From Oscillospiraceae bacterium (GTDB taxonomy: Bacteria > Bacillota > Clostridia > Oscillospirales > CAG-272): 64,000 nt of DNA. A program made the translations under genes and the position numbers. Every line of letters starts with the position of its first letter. Positions within the stretch are counted from its first letter, which is position 1. Shown here in pieces: positions 29,751 through 39,351 of this stretch. Below the pieces are notes generated by a model. The model saw nothing but the letters and a program-made list of their open reading frames with translations. It made no database searches and had not been told where the DNA came from. The stretch is taken from assembly GCA_015064805.1 (NCBI GenBank), contig SVRN01000003.1, forward strand, positions 1-64,000, read 5' to 3'.

Positions 29751-30709
29751 TATCCCTTCACCAAATGATACGCAAATCCCGAAATCTCATCCGCAAGGTA
29801 AATAAACGTCAGCGAGCCGTCCTTATCGTATCTTGCCGAGGACTCGTCAAACTTCGCGCCTCTGCGGGAAAGATGATAAACCGCACGGTCAATGTTGGGC
29901 GTTGCGATGGCAATGTGACCCATCGTACCGCGGCCGGGCGCCTTCATGAACTCCAGCGGCGTGCCCGCAAAAATGGACACGGGAAGCTCTCTGCCCGCAT
30001 AGCCGAACAGACGGTCTGCCGTCGCGGCGCTCTCGCGGCACTCGGCCTCATCCTTGCAGTTGATGCCCAGATGCTCAAAGCGCAGATTCAGCATGATATC
30101 GACGGCCTCGCGCGCCAGCTTCTTGATGCCCTCAAAGTTGCCCTCAGCCAGCATCTTGGCGGGGACCATCCAGCTGCCGCCGCAAGCGATGATGCGGTTC
30201 CAAGCTAGATAATCACCCGCGTTGGCGGGGCTGATGCCGCCCGTCGGCATAAAGCGTACGCTGCCGTAGGGTGCGGCCATCGCCTTGAGCATATTCAGAC
30301 CGCCCGATGGCTCGGCGGGGAAGAACTTAACGACCTTCAGACCCAGCTCCATGGCCTGCTCGATGCCCGAGGGATTGTTGATGCCGGGCATGACGGGAAT
30401 GTCGCGCTCAACGCAGTATTTGACGACGGTGGGATTGAGACCGGGGCTGACGATAAACTTCGCGCCTGCGGCAACGGCCTCGTCGACCTGCGCGGTGGTG
30501 AGCACCGTGCCCGCGCCGACCAGCATATCGGGGCAAGCCTTGACCATCTCGGCAATGGCTTCGGCAGCGGCGGCCGTACGGAAGGTGACCTCAGCGCAGG
30601 GCAGACCGCCCTCGTCCAGTGCGTGAGCCAGGGGTGCGGCGTCCTTTGCGTCGTCGATCTTGATGACCGGTACCAGACCGATCAGGGATAATTCTTTAAT
30701 TACGTCCAT
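29750..30709 (-). CDS. KDPG/KHG aldolase fused to C-terminal VOC/glyoxalase-like domain
   Basis: GLVPVIKIDDAKDAAPLAHALDEGGLPCAEVTFRT...FMPTGGIS; C-terminal FEHLGINCKD...GTMGHIAIATPNIDRAVYHLSRRG. Confidence 0.85.
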   Translation of the reverse strand: MDVIKELSLIGLVPVIKIDDAKDAAPLAHALDEGGLPCAEVTFRTAAAAEAIAEMVKACPDMLVGAGTVLTTAQVDEAVAAGAKFIVSPGLNPTVVKYCVERDIPVMPGINNPSGIEQAMELGLKVVKFFPAEPSGGLNMLKAMAAPYGSVRFMPTGGISPANAGDYLAWNRIIACGGSWMVPAKMLAEGNFEGIKKLAREAVDIMLNLRFEHLGINCKDEAECRESAATADRLFGYAGRELPVSIFAGTPLEFMKAPGRGTMGHIAIATPNIDRAVYHLSRRGAKFDESSARYDKDGSLTFIYLADEISGFAYHLVKG

Positions 30710-30725
30710 GATATGTATGCTCCTT

Positions 30726-31358
30726 TTATATATTTTCTGTTCCGTTTGTTTTTATGCCTTGTATTATATCTTGCTTTAAGACCGTGGCCTTTTTTTCTGT
30801 CCCGTTCTCATCCGTTCCCGATAGTACCAGGCTCCCGTCTTGCAGCGCAGTTTGATGTGCCGACGCGATGCCATATGCTTTTGAAACATTCCAAAACAAT
30901 TTTTGGTCATAATCGAAGCAAAAGCATTCATACGGGCACGCCCAATAGCATCCTTCGAAGATCAAAAACTCGTCCAGTTGCTTGACATCGACAATGATAA
31001 AAGATTCTTCGCCGCGAACGACATTTTCGGGGAAATACTCGTATTCTTCTGCAAGCGTGTCTGCATTTAGCAAGGTGAAGCCGTATAGTGTTTTCCTAAA
31101 GCATATGAATCGCTGACCGTGTATGACGACGGGATAAAAATCGCTGTTATAATCGTGATCCTCGTAACAGTCGCATTCGTATTGCAGGCTGTTCTTTTTC
31201 AGCACCACGTGCGCTTTTTCTCTCCGATGATGGCGGTCGTTATATTCAAACGCGTCAACCTCTATTTCTACGTCGAACACCCTTTTTGAGATATGCTCGG
31301 AAAAAGTAAAATCAAAGCCATCGATATATTCCGATACGTATTTTTCGACAGGCCGCAT
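30726..31358 (-). CDS. Hypothetical protein
   Basis: 211-codon ORF starting MRPVEKYVSEYIDGFDF with upstream aggaggtaatt on the minus strand. Confidence 0.6.
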   Translation of the reverse strand: MRPVEKYVSEYIDGFDFTFSEHISKRVFDVEIEVDAFEYNDRHHRREKAHVVLKKNSLQYECDCYEDHDYNSDFYPVVIHGQRFICFRKTLYGFTLLNADTLAEEYEYFPENVVRGEESFIIVDVKQLDEFLIFEGCYWACPYECFCFDYDQKLFWNVSKAYGIASAHQTALQDGSLVLSGTDENGTEKKATVLKQDIIQGIKTNGTENI

Positions 31359-31425
31359 AGAATTACCTCCTAACCAATATCTCTTGGAGAAAGATCCGTT
31401 TTTTTGTTTGATCGGTGATGTGAAA

Positions 31426-31557
31426 GCCTCCCTCCGGGAGGGAGGGGGACCACGAAGTGGTGGAAGGAGCCCGCGTTATCAGGAATCTGCCTAAATTCTA
31501 TGATTTACGCACTCTCCCTCACCCGACTCCGTCGGGAGCTCCCTCTCGGAGGGAGCC
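31426..31557. repeat. Family B intergenic repeat copy 1
   Basis: gcctccctccgggagggagggggaccacgaagtggtggaaggagcc...gcactctccctcacccgactccgtcgggagctccctctcggagggagcc. Confidence 0.88.
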
Positions 31558-31579
31558 TTGATGTAGATCGTGCTAACAA

Positions 31580-31613
31580 AAAATTCCTCGGACGGCGTCC
31601 GAGGAATTTTTTT
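31580..31613 (-). terminator. Terminator hairpin after ncRNA
   Basis: aaaattcctcggacggcgtccgaggaattttttt. Confidence 0.8.
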
Positions 31614-31614
31614 A

Positions 31615-31790
31615 TCCCGCCGAGCCGTGTGACCGGAGATTGAGAAACCCTGCTCCAAGCAAGGCGGTGCCCTGTCCGTGGCTTTACTGCTCCCAGCGTC
31701 CGCGTCTTCTGCCGAGACAAGTCAATCGGGGAAAGAGCGGGAGGTCTGCAAACCACCGCGGAACCATTCTCCGGGCTCCTTTATTCATTC
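31615..31790 (-). ncRNA. ssrS: Candidate 6S RNA
   Basis: Minus strand: closing stem CCGGAGA/TCTCCGG, ggttccGCGGTGgtttgcag pairing with GGGCACCGCC, central unpaired regions, followed by intrinsic terminator; no plausible ORF. Confidence 0.5.
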
Positions 31791-31843
31791 GTAGGTCCTA
31801 ATATCCGACCATCACGCACTAAGCAGGAATTTTTACGGAAAGA

Positions 31844-32158
31844 TCAGTCCTCTGCGTCGAAATCGACGGTCGAGAACATATCGTCGAAGAAATCGGCCAC
31901 GCGGTCGAACTCCTCGTCGTCGTCGATGGTGAACAGCGACTCGTCGCCGTTTTCGTCCACCTCGCTCTTGAGAATGACGTACTCGAAGGTGTCGCGGTTT
32001 TCGTCCTCGGCCTCTTCTGCGGGGATCATGGCGTAGTACATCACGCCGTCAACCTCGCCCGAGCCGATCAGCTCAAAATCGCTCTCGTTGCCCTCTTCGT
32101 CCGTCAGGGTAAATTTCTCGATCTGCTCCTCTTCGGGCAGCTTGTTCTGTTCGCTCAT
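31844..32158 (-). CDS. DUF1292 family protein
   Basis: EKFTLTDEEGNESDFELIGSGEVDGVMYYAMIP...EYVILKSEVDENGDESLFTIDDDEEFDRVADFFDD. Confidence 0.8.
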   Translation of the reverse strand: MSEQNKLPEEEQIEKFTLTDEEGNESDFELIGSGEVDGVMYYAMIPAEEAEDENRDTFEYVILKSEVDENGDESLFTIDDDEEFDRVADFFDDMFSTVDFDAED

Positions 32159-32295
32159 ACGGAAATCCTCCGTTTCTGTTTTTACATTTTCATGATATCC
32201 GCCGGTGATCTCCGTCGGTATCTTTATTTTACATGATTTAGGCCTTATTGTCAATGCCCTTGGGCGATTTTCCGCATTTTCAACAAAACCGCACC

Positions 32296-33846
32296 TCAGA
32301 ACAGCGGGCTGAAGGTGCGCAGGATGGCGTCGATCAGACTTCGCCAGAAGCGCAGATGCCGCTTTTTGCTCTCGCGGACGACGACGCGGCTTAGCTCCAT
32401 CGTTTCAAGGCAGTCCTGCTTGAGCGCCATGACGGCCTCGCCGCCGTAGAGCAGCGTGCCGCATTCAAAATGCAGGTACAGACTGCGGTAGTCCATGTTG
32501 ATGGTGCCGACCACGGCGATCTTATCGTCGCACACGAAGCTCTTGGCGTGCAGAAAGCCGGGGGCGTACTCGTAAATTCTGACACCGGCCTGCATCAGGG
32601 CGGGGTAATACGAGCGGGTCAGGCGGTAGGCGGTTTTCTTATCGGGAACGCCCGGCGTGACGATGCGCACGTCCACGCCCCGCTTGGCGGCGGTGCAAAG
32701 CGCGGTCTGCAGCTCGCTGTCGATGATCAGATAGGGGGTGAAGATATACACGTAATTCTCGGCTTGAGCGAGAATTTCAAGGTAGACCGTCTCGCCCACG
32801 TTCTCGTCGTCCAGCGGGGAGTCGGAGTAGGGAACGACGGCGGCGGGAGAGCCTTCGGCGGGGGTCACGGAAGCGTCGGGAAGGAAGGGGGAATAGTCCG
32901 TCTCGGTCGGGCGGAAGGCGTTCCACAGATTGAGGAACATATGAACGAAGCTGTGCGCTGCCGCGCCCTCCAGGCGCAGTCCCGTGTCCTTCCAATGACC
33001 AAAGCGCACCTTTTCGTTGATATACTCGTCGGCGATATTGATGCCGCCCGTGTAGACGACGCGGCCGTCGATGACGGTATATTTGCGGTGGTCGCGGTGG
33101 TTCATAACGATGGACAAAAAGGGAATGATACGGTTAAAGCCCAGCGTTCGGATGCCCTGCTTTTCGGCACGAGCAACGAAGGACAAGGGCGTTGCCGCCT
33201 CACAGCCGATGTCGTCGTAGATGATGCGAACGTCGACGCCCTCGGCCGCCTTGCGGGAGAGCACGTCGAGCAGCTTATCTAACATTTTACCCTCGGCAAT
33301 GATAAAGTATTCGAGGAAAATATAGTGCTTTGCCTGCTCCAGATCGGCAAGAAGTGCGGGGAACAGCTCGTCACCCAAAGAATAGTAGGTCGCGCTCGTG
33401 TCGGTATAGGCGGGATAGGAGCCGTGACGGGCAAGATAGTCGCAGGTCGCGCCAAAGCGGGGCGGCAAGCCCTCGGGCGAGCGGGCAGGCGTGGGAGACG
33501 GATGCGCCTTTTCCACGGTCTCGATCTTATTTCGCATCCGGCGGGAGAGATGCTTGTTGCCGAAGACGCCGTAGATGAGCAGGCCGAACAGCGGCAGGGC
33601 ACACAGCACGATGATCCAGCTGATCTTATAGGCTGGATTTTCCTCGCGGCGGACGATATAAAGGGCGAGAATCAGGCTCAGCACGGTAAAGAGGATATTG
33701 ATACCGACGGCGTACTGAGACAAGCGAAAGACGAACCAGCAGAGCCAGGCGAGCTGGATGGCGAGGAGCAGGCCCGTCAGGGTGATGCGGTTGAGGATCT
33801 TATGGAGGAAGTGCCGTGCGCGGCGGGGGGATTGTTTTTTTGACAT
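32296..33846 (-). CDS. cls: Cardiolipin synthase
   Basis: Two HKD motifs (NHRDHRKYTVIDGRVVYTGGINIADEY; LHAKSFVCDDKIAVVGTINMDYRS). Confidence 0.92.
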   Translation of the reverse strand: MSKKQSPRRARHFLHKILNRITLTGLLLAIQLAWLCWFVFRLSQYAVGINILFTVLSLILALYIVRREENPAYKISWIIVLCALPLFGLLIYGVFGNKHLSRRMRNKIETVEKAHPSPTPARSPEGLPPRFGATCDYLARHGSYPAYTDTSATYYSLGDELFPALLADLEQAKHYIFLEYFIIAEGKMLDKLLDVLSRKAAEGVDVRIIYDDIGCEAATPLSFVARAEKQGIRTLGFNRIIPFLSIVMNHRDHRKYTVIDGRVVYTGGINIADEYINEKVRFGHWKDTGLRLEGAAAHSFVHMFLNLWNAFRPTETDYSPFLPDASVTPAEGSPAAVVPYSDSPLDDENVGETVYLEILAQAENYVYIFTPYLIIDSELQTALCTAAKRGVDVRIVTPGVPDKKTAYRLTRSYYPALMQAGVRIYEYAPGFLHAKSFVCDDKIAVVGTINMDYRSLYLHFECGTLLYGGEAVMALKQDCLETMELSRVVVRESKKRHLRFWRSLIDAILRTFSPLF

Positions 33847-33881
33847 GGTATGCTCCTTTCTGCGGGGAGTTGGGAGAGACT

Positions 33882-34625
33882 GAATTTTTTAGAGCTTGTG
33901 TAGCCGGAAGGGCGCGGCACAACGCGCCGCGCTGTCGTTTTTGCCACTTCTTGGGGCGCCCCAAGAAGTGGCGGAAGAAGGGCGCCAAAGGGCCTAATAC
34001 CCTTTGGAAACCCGCAAGACCTGTTTCTTTCGCTATCTTTTGGTGGTTACCAAAAGGCGTTGTGGCGTCTGCAATTTTTGCGTCAGCGGATCAAAGATCC
34101 GCTTCCTATTGCAAGCAGGCTATCATCTTCCACTTCATTCCGTGCCGCGCTGCAAGGAAGAAGACGAGAAAAACATAAAAGTTTATTCTGCATCTCTCGC
34201 CGCTTTGCCATCACGCGCGGCAGGCGAAGGAAGAAAAAGTTTTTTCTTTCTCGGTAGGGGCTGGCGCCTCGACAGCCCGTTTTGGTGGCAGGCGGGGAAA
34301 GCAAAATCGTTTTTGCTTGAAATTTTGTTGAACTGGGGTGCGTCGCAGATAGCAAAAAAATTTGCTTTTTTGCTTGCGTGCGACTTTCGTGTTTGCAAGT
34401 TTCTTTAACTTGCAAACGCAAAAGCTGAAGATGCTTGCTTTCGCGAAAAGATGAGCAGAGCGAGAGCGCCGCGACCTTTTCGCGCGGAAGGGAGGTCCCG
34501 GAGGGAACGGCCGGGCTCGTTTCTTGGCTACTTCTTGTCGAGTGACAAGAAGTAGCATCCACGCAAAGCGCGCCGCGTTGTGGCGCGCCCTTCCGGCTAC
34601 ACAAGCTCTGAAAAATTCAACCTCC
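33882..34625. repeat. Modular hairpin-rich intergenic repeat (family A), copy with long terminal inverted repeats
   Basis: Outer arms agagcttgtgtagccggaagggcgcggcacaacgcgccgcg / cgcgccgcgttgtggcgcgcccttccggctacacaagctct; internal ccacttcttggggcgccccaagaagtgg and ctacttcttgtcgagtgacaagaagtag. Confidence 0.9.
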
Positions 34626-34698
34626 CCTGCTCCCCCGCTAAAACGCCGCAGGGACTGCCCCAATAGAACAGTCCCCGCAAAATCAAACGATTATACAA

Positions 34699-36663
34699 TC
34701 AAATCTCTTTGCCCAGAATTTTCACCGACTTGACCAGTCTCTCGCACTTGATCCATTCGGTCTTACCGGGGCACAAACGATACTGGCCAATGGTCGCAAA
34801 AATGTACCATGCCGAGGTCGTGCCGTTGTCCTCGTCGCCGGGATAACCCGCGTCGCCCGAGTTGAAGGCCTCGGTCGCCAGCTTCTTTGCCCAGTAGTTG
34901 GTCTTGTCCTGCGCGCCCAGAGCGGCAAACAGGAAGGGCAGGTGGAAGGAGGGCTGGTTGGAAATGGCCATCTGACCAAAATCAACCGCCGCCATCTCGG
35001 TCATCTCGTGGATCTCGTTGTTGTAGCCGAATACGCGGTACTTGGGAGGCGTGTTGAACAGCTCGTCGAGCTTGGCGATCAGCTTATCCTTGCCGCCGTG
35101 CAGCTCTGCCAGACCCTCGATATCGTGAGGAACGGCAAAGGAATTCTGCCATGCCGAGCCCTCGGTGTACTCACCGCCCCAAGAGCAGGGATCAAAGAAC
35201 TCTGCCATCTTGCCCTCGGTGTCACGGCCGCGCATGAATCCGCTGGTGGCATCGAAAATGTTCTTGTAGTTCTTGGAACGAGCCATGTACTCGTCGACCA
35301 GCTCGTCGTGGCCGAGCACCTTGGCGACGGTGGCGATGCACCAGTCACCGTACGCGCTGTCCTGGGTCAGGTTGACCGACTCGCGCTGCTCGTTGCGAGG
35401 CATATAGCCGTACTTGAGGTAAGAGGTCGCACCGTTACGGCCGTAGCGGCGGTCGGGGGCGTCGTTATTGGCGTGGTGGATCATACCCTTGAGTGCATTT
35501 TCCAGCACCTCGCGTTTACCGATGCCGTTGACGGCAGCCTCGGCGATAACGGCGTCGATCAGGGTACTGGGCATACAGCCGACCTCGCCGAGCGAGGGCC
35601 ATCTGGGCAGCCAGCCGCACTCGAGGTAATCGTTGACGAAGCCCTCGAGCATTTCAGCAAACTCATCGCGGGCGATGAGGGTGTACAGCGGGTAAACGGT
35701 ACGGTAGGTATCCCAGAAGCCGTTGTCGGTGTAGCGAACGCCGGGGCGGACCTTACCGTCAACGGGGGTGTAGTGAACGGGGTTACCGTCGGCGTCCAGC
35801 TCGTAGGCCTTGTGGGGGAACAGGAAGGGTCGGTACAGGCAGGAGTAGAAGGTCTTCATCTGCTCCTCGTCGTCCGTTTCGATCTCGATGCGGTGCAGCT
35901 TTTCCTCCCAGTTGTTCTCCGCCATGTTGCGCAGAACGTCAAAGGAATAGTCGCCGCACTCGCGCTCCATGGCGGCAACGGCCATATCCTCGCTGATGTA
36001 GGAGATGCCCAGGCGCGCCTCAACGACGCGGTTCTTGACGGCTACGTGGATGCAAGCGCCTGCGCCCTCGCCTGCGGCGTAGGTGCGCTCGGTGTCGACG
36101 ACGTCGCCGAGGAACTTGACGACGAAGTACATTTTGAAATCAACGGCGACGTCCTGGCTGTGACCGTCGGTCGTGCCGTACAGCGTGTTGGTCGCCTCGT
36201 CGAAGCGGTAGGTATAGTTGCCCTTGACGGGGAAGAAGGACAGGTACGAGGGGCGATCGTCACCGTAGGTCAGACGGATGGCACCGCCGCGCTCGGTGGG
36301 CGTCAGTTCAAAGGTGCAGTTGGAGCGCAGGAAGGTCAGCTTGAGGTAGTCGGGGCGCTGGACCGAGTCCTGGATGCGGTAGCCCGACCAAGCACCTGCG
36401 GCGCTGTTGGCGACGACGTCGTTCTGGGGGGTCATGACGAAGGTGCCGTAGTCGTTGATCCAGGGGCTGGGCTGATGGGTCAGACGAACGCCCTCGGCAA
36501 ATTCGTGCTCGGGATGATAGAACCAACCCGGACGGCTTTCGGTCTGGATGCAGAAGGGAGCCATACCGAAGGGGATCTGGGTCAGGGGGAGCGTGTTACC
36601 GTAGGAACGGCGGGGAATGGATTTGGTACCCATTTTGATGTTGACATATGGGATGTACTTCAT
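34699..36663 (-). CDS. GH92 family glycosidase (alpha-mannosidase)
   Basis: TLPLTQIPFGMAPFCIQTESRPGWFYHPEHEFAEGVRLTHQPSPWINDYGTFVMTP; GYPGDEDNGTTSAWYIF. Confidence 0.9.
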   Translation of the reverse strand: MKYIPYVNIKMGTKSIPRRSYGNTLPLTQIPFGMAPFCIQTESRPGWFYHPEHEFAEGVRLTHQPSPWINDYGTFVMTPQNDVVANSAAGAWSGYRIQDSVQRPDYLKLTFLRSNCTFELTPTERGGAIRLTYGDDRPSYLSFFPVKGNYTYRFDEATNTLYGTTDGHSQDVAVDFKMYFVVKFLGDVVDTERTYAAGEGAGACIHVAVKNRVVEARLGISYISEDMAVAAMERECGDYSFDVLRNMAENNWEEKLHRIEIETDDEEQMKTFYSCLYRPFLFPHKAYELDADGNPVHYTPVDGKVRPGVRYTDNGFWDTYRTVYPLYTLIARDEFAEMLEGFVNDYLECGWLPRWPSLGEVGCMPSTLIDAVIAEAAVNGIGKREVLENALKGMIHHANNDAPDRRYGRNGATSYLKYGYMPRNEQRESVNLTQDSAYGDWCIATVAKVLGHDELVDEYMARSKNYKNIFDATSGFMRGRDTEGKMAEFFDPCSWGGEYTEGSAWQNSFAVPHDIEGLAELHGGKDKLIAKLDELFNTPPKYRVFGYNNEIHEMTEMAAVDFGQMAISNQPSFHLPFLFAALGAQDKTNYWAKKLATEAFNSGDAGYPGDEDNGTTSAWYIFATIGQYRLCPGKTEWIKCERLVKSVKILGKEI

Positions 36664-36799
36664 GATAACCCTCCAAAAATGTTTTTATGTCGCAAAGTGA
36701 GGCGGAGCCTCTTGATTGTAGAGTATTATATCATAGTATGGGGAAAAATTCAAGGAAAATTGAGGAGTTTTTGTGTAATATGTGTAAATTTTTTGTGCG

Positions 36800-37348
36800 G
36801 TTTTCTTTTGACGCGCACACAGCTGTGCGCGTGCGCTGTGCCGGCAAGGGAGGCCCTTTCTTTGTCGCTGAACAAAGAAAGGGCAAAAGAAAACCAGCCA
36901 AAGGGCCTAATGCCCTTTGGAAACCCCGAGCGCGAAAAGTCGTTTCGCTGTCGCTTCACTCATTTTTTCGCGAGGTCTTACAGCTTCAGCTGTTGCGAGC
37001 GTGACTTAAAGAAAGTCACGCTCACGAAAGACGCACGCAAGAGAGATAGCAAAAGCCTATATCATCTGCTACGCACCCCGGTTCAACTAAATTTCAAACA
37101 AAAACGATTTTGCGTTCTTCGCCTGCCGCTCGTGGTGGCAGGGCGGCGAGCGGTGTATTAAATCAAATATGTCTTTCTCCTCTGTTAGCTTTGAAGAGCG
37201 GCAATCTCAGGGGGTTCCCAGGGGGAACGCCTGGGCGCCCTTCTTCCGCCACTTCTTGGGGCGGGCCAAGAAGTGGCATCAAAAGCCGCACACCGAACGC
37301 GCACGGCAGAGCCGTGCAGGGTGAGGCTGTAGGAGAAGCGGCTTGAAT
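36800..37348. repeat. Modular hairpin-rich intergenic repeat (family A)
   Basis: tgacgcgcacacagctgtgcgcgtgcgctgtgc; cctttctttgtcgctgaacaaagaaagg; aaagggcctaatgcccttt; gagcgtgacttaaagaaagtcacgctc; ccacttcttggggcgggccaagaagtgg. Confidence 0.87.
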
Positions 37349-37357
37349 TTTCCAAAA

Positions 37358-37408
37358 AAACCGCCCTCGAACCACACTTGCCGCATGATCCGAGGGCGAA
37401 AAAGAGTC
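37358..37408 (-). terminator. Intrinsic terminator
   Basis: aaaaaaaccgccctcgaaccac...gatccgagggcgaaaaag. Confidence 0.65.
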
Positions 37409-37411
37409 AAA

Positions 37412-38377
37412 TCAAAGACCTCTTTCCTCATCGGTGTAATCCCGATGCTCCTTCCAAATATTCAAAATCATCTCATACCGCTCGGCGGGCAATCCGCGGA
37501 AGGGAACGTTGGACGTCGTAAAGATGTATCCACCGCCCGGCTTGCCGTGCTTGAGCGCATACAACGCACTCTCGCGGACCTCCTCGTCCGTGCCCGTCTG
37601 CATCAGCGCACAGTTGACGTTACCGCAGATGGCGATGCCCTTTTCCTGCGTCAGCTTTTTGACAACCGCAATGTCCACGCCTGCCATGGGGTCGAGCGAG
37701 TGAATGGCGTGAGGACGGCACTCCATCAGCTGATCCAGAATGGGCATGATGTTACCGTCGGTGTGCTTGATGGCAAAGCCGCCCATCTCGCGGATGTTGC
37801 GGATGATCTCGGCAAGATAAGGCGTGATGTACTCGCGGAACATCTTGGGCGAGAGGAAGGGACCCGAGTTGTAGCAATAGTCGGCACACAGAATAAAGCT
37901 CTCAATGCCCGCGTCGAACAATCTCTTGTTGCGCTCGATGGCAAATTTCATTCTTCTTTCGGCCTCCTCGTGTACGCCGTCGGGATCGTCGGCAATGCGG
38001 TAAGCGAAATCGTACATATGATTGCCGTCAGGGATCTCAAAGGTGCCGTCGCCGTGGTGGGTCAGCATCACCTTGCCGCCCGTCAGACGGTGGATGTGCT
38101 TGGCCGTGGCGATGACGTGATCCTCGGTCATAAAGGCCATGGGAATGATGGAATAGTCCAGCTTGTCATAGACCTCGACCATGAAGTTGGCGTTTTCCTC
38201 GATCTTGTAGTCGATCTCCTTTTGGGACAGGCCGCTGAGCTGGTGCGAATACAGAAAATCGTGACCGAACATCAAGGGGGCGAGCTGATATTCCAGCTCA
38301 AAGGTGGGAATGCGATCGGGAACGCCGCAATTCAGGGCGCAGGCGGCGCGGTCGCGGTGTGTCATTGCGTTGGACAT
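37412..38377 (-). CDS. Uroporphyrinogen decarboxylase-family (corrinoid methyltransferase-like) protein
   Basis: MSNAMTHRDRAACALNCGVPDRIPTFELEYQLAP; GFAIKHTDGNIMPILDQLMECRPHAIHSLDPMAGVD. Confidence 0.82.
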   Translation of the reverse strand: MSNAMTHRDRAACALNCGVPDRIPTFELEYQLAPLMFGHDFLYSHQLSGLSQKEIDYKIEENANFMVEVYDKLDYSIIPMAFMTEDHVIATAKHIHRLTGGKVMLTHHGDGTFEIPDGNHMYDFAYRIADDPDGVHEEAERRMKFAIERNKRLFDAGIESFILCADYCYNSGPFLSPKMFREYITPYLAEIIRNIREMGGFAIKHTDGNIMPILDQLMECRPHAIHSLDPMAGVDIAVVKKLTQEKGIAICGNVNCALMQTGTDEEVRESALYALKHGKPGGGYIFTTSNVPFRGLPAERYEMILNIWKEHRDYTDEERGL

Positions 38378-38395
38378 GATACTACCTCCGATGGA

Positions 38396-38899
38396 TTATT
38401 CTTCGACCAGCTCCATGCGGTCGATGACGATGGGCTCACGGGGAACGTCGGCAAAGTAGCCGTAGCGGCCCGTCTTGGCGGATGCGATGCGGTCCAGCAC
38501 CTCGAAGCCGTCCGTCAGCATGCCGAAGCCTGCGTACTGACCGTCCAGATGGGGCGCGTTCTGGTGCATCACGAAGAACTGAGAGGACGCGCTGTTGGGC
38601 GCCGAGGTGCGAGCCATGGACAGCACGCCGCGGACGTGCTTGAGATCGTTCTGCGCAAAGCCGTTGGCGCGGAACTCGCCGCGGATGGAGGGCGTGTCCT
38701 TGTCCTCAAACGCCTCGTCGTAGCCGCCGCCCTGGATCATGAAGCCGGCGATGACGCGGTGGAAGATCAGTCCACTGTAAAAATCAGACTTGACCAGATT
38801 GACGAAGTTTTCTACGGTTTTGGGTGCCTTGTCGGGGTAGAGCTCGGCGGTCATCACGCCCAGATCGCGGACGTGAATTTTGACGATTGGATTTTTCAT
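38396..38899 (-). CDS. Cyclophilin-type peptidyl-prolyl isomerase
   Basis: TAELYPDKAPKTVENFVNLVKSDFYSGLIFHRVIAGFMIQGG. Confidence 0.92.
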   Translation of the reverse strand: MKNPIVKIHVRDLGVMTAELYPDKAPKTVENFVNLVKSDFYSGLIFHRVIAGFMIQGGGYDEAFEDKDTPSIRGEFRANGFAQNDLKHVRGVLSMARTSAPNSASSQFFVMHQNAPHLDGQYAGFGMLTDGFEVLDRIASAKTGRYGYFADVPREPIVIDRMELVEE

Positions 38900-38903
38900 G
38901 ATC

Positions 38904-39329
38904 TTATTCCTCTCTTTTGGATGTATCTTGCCCGTCCGTCGGATAGGCAAGCGCAAACAGCTCGTCGATGCGAGCTTGATTTTGGGTCAGGTACAGATAA
39001 GCGAACAAGCATTCCATGCCCGTGGCCGCGCGGTATTCCGCAACGGTCGCTTTTTTGGGAACGCCAGAGTGGACGTTGTTTCTGCCGCGGCGATATACGG
39101 CGGCCTCCTGCTCGGTCAGCATTGGCAAAATGCGCTGCATCGCCTGCGCCTGGGCAGTGGCGGTGACGTACTGCCTTGAGGCCTTATTCAGATGCGCGGC
39201 CGTGGACAGTCCCGCACGGACGAGGTGGTTGCGCACGCACAGCTCCAGCACGCTGTCTCCCAGATACGCCAGGGCGGCGCAGGAGAGATCCGCAAGAGCC
39301 AAGTCGGGGTGCTTGGTGTCGTCGGACAT
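38904..39329 (-). CDS. mrnC: Mini-ribonuclease III
   Basis: CAALAYLGDSVLELCVRNHLV...RGRNNVHSGVPKKATVAEYRAATGMECLFAYLYL. Confidence 0.85.
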   Translation of the reverse strand: MSDDTKHPDLALADLSCAALAYLGDSVLELCVRNHLVRAGLSTAAHLNKASRQYVTATAQAQAMQRILPMLTEQEAAVYRRGRNNVHSGVPKKATVAEYRAATGMECLFAYLYLTQNQARIDELFALAYPTDGQDTSKREE

Positions 39330-39351
39330 GGTGACTCCTTATATCAAAATA

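Noticed and set aside
31615-31790. SRP RNA or RNase P RNA as identity of the ncRNA
   Set aside because: Lacks the GGAAGGAAGC-type SRP loop and is too short for RNase P; 6S-like fold fits better
34942-37161. 739-aa plus-strand ORF
   Set aside because: Antisense of the GH92 gene and then runs through repeat DNA; not protein-like
37343-39166. 607-aa plus-strand ORF
   Set aside because: Antisense of the UroD-family gene and cyclophilin
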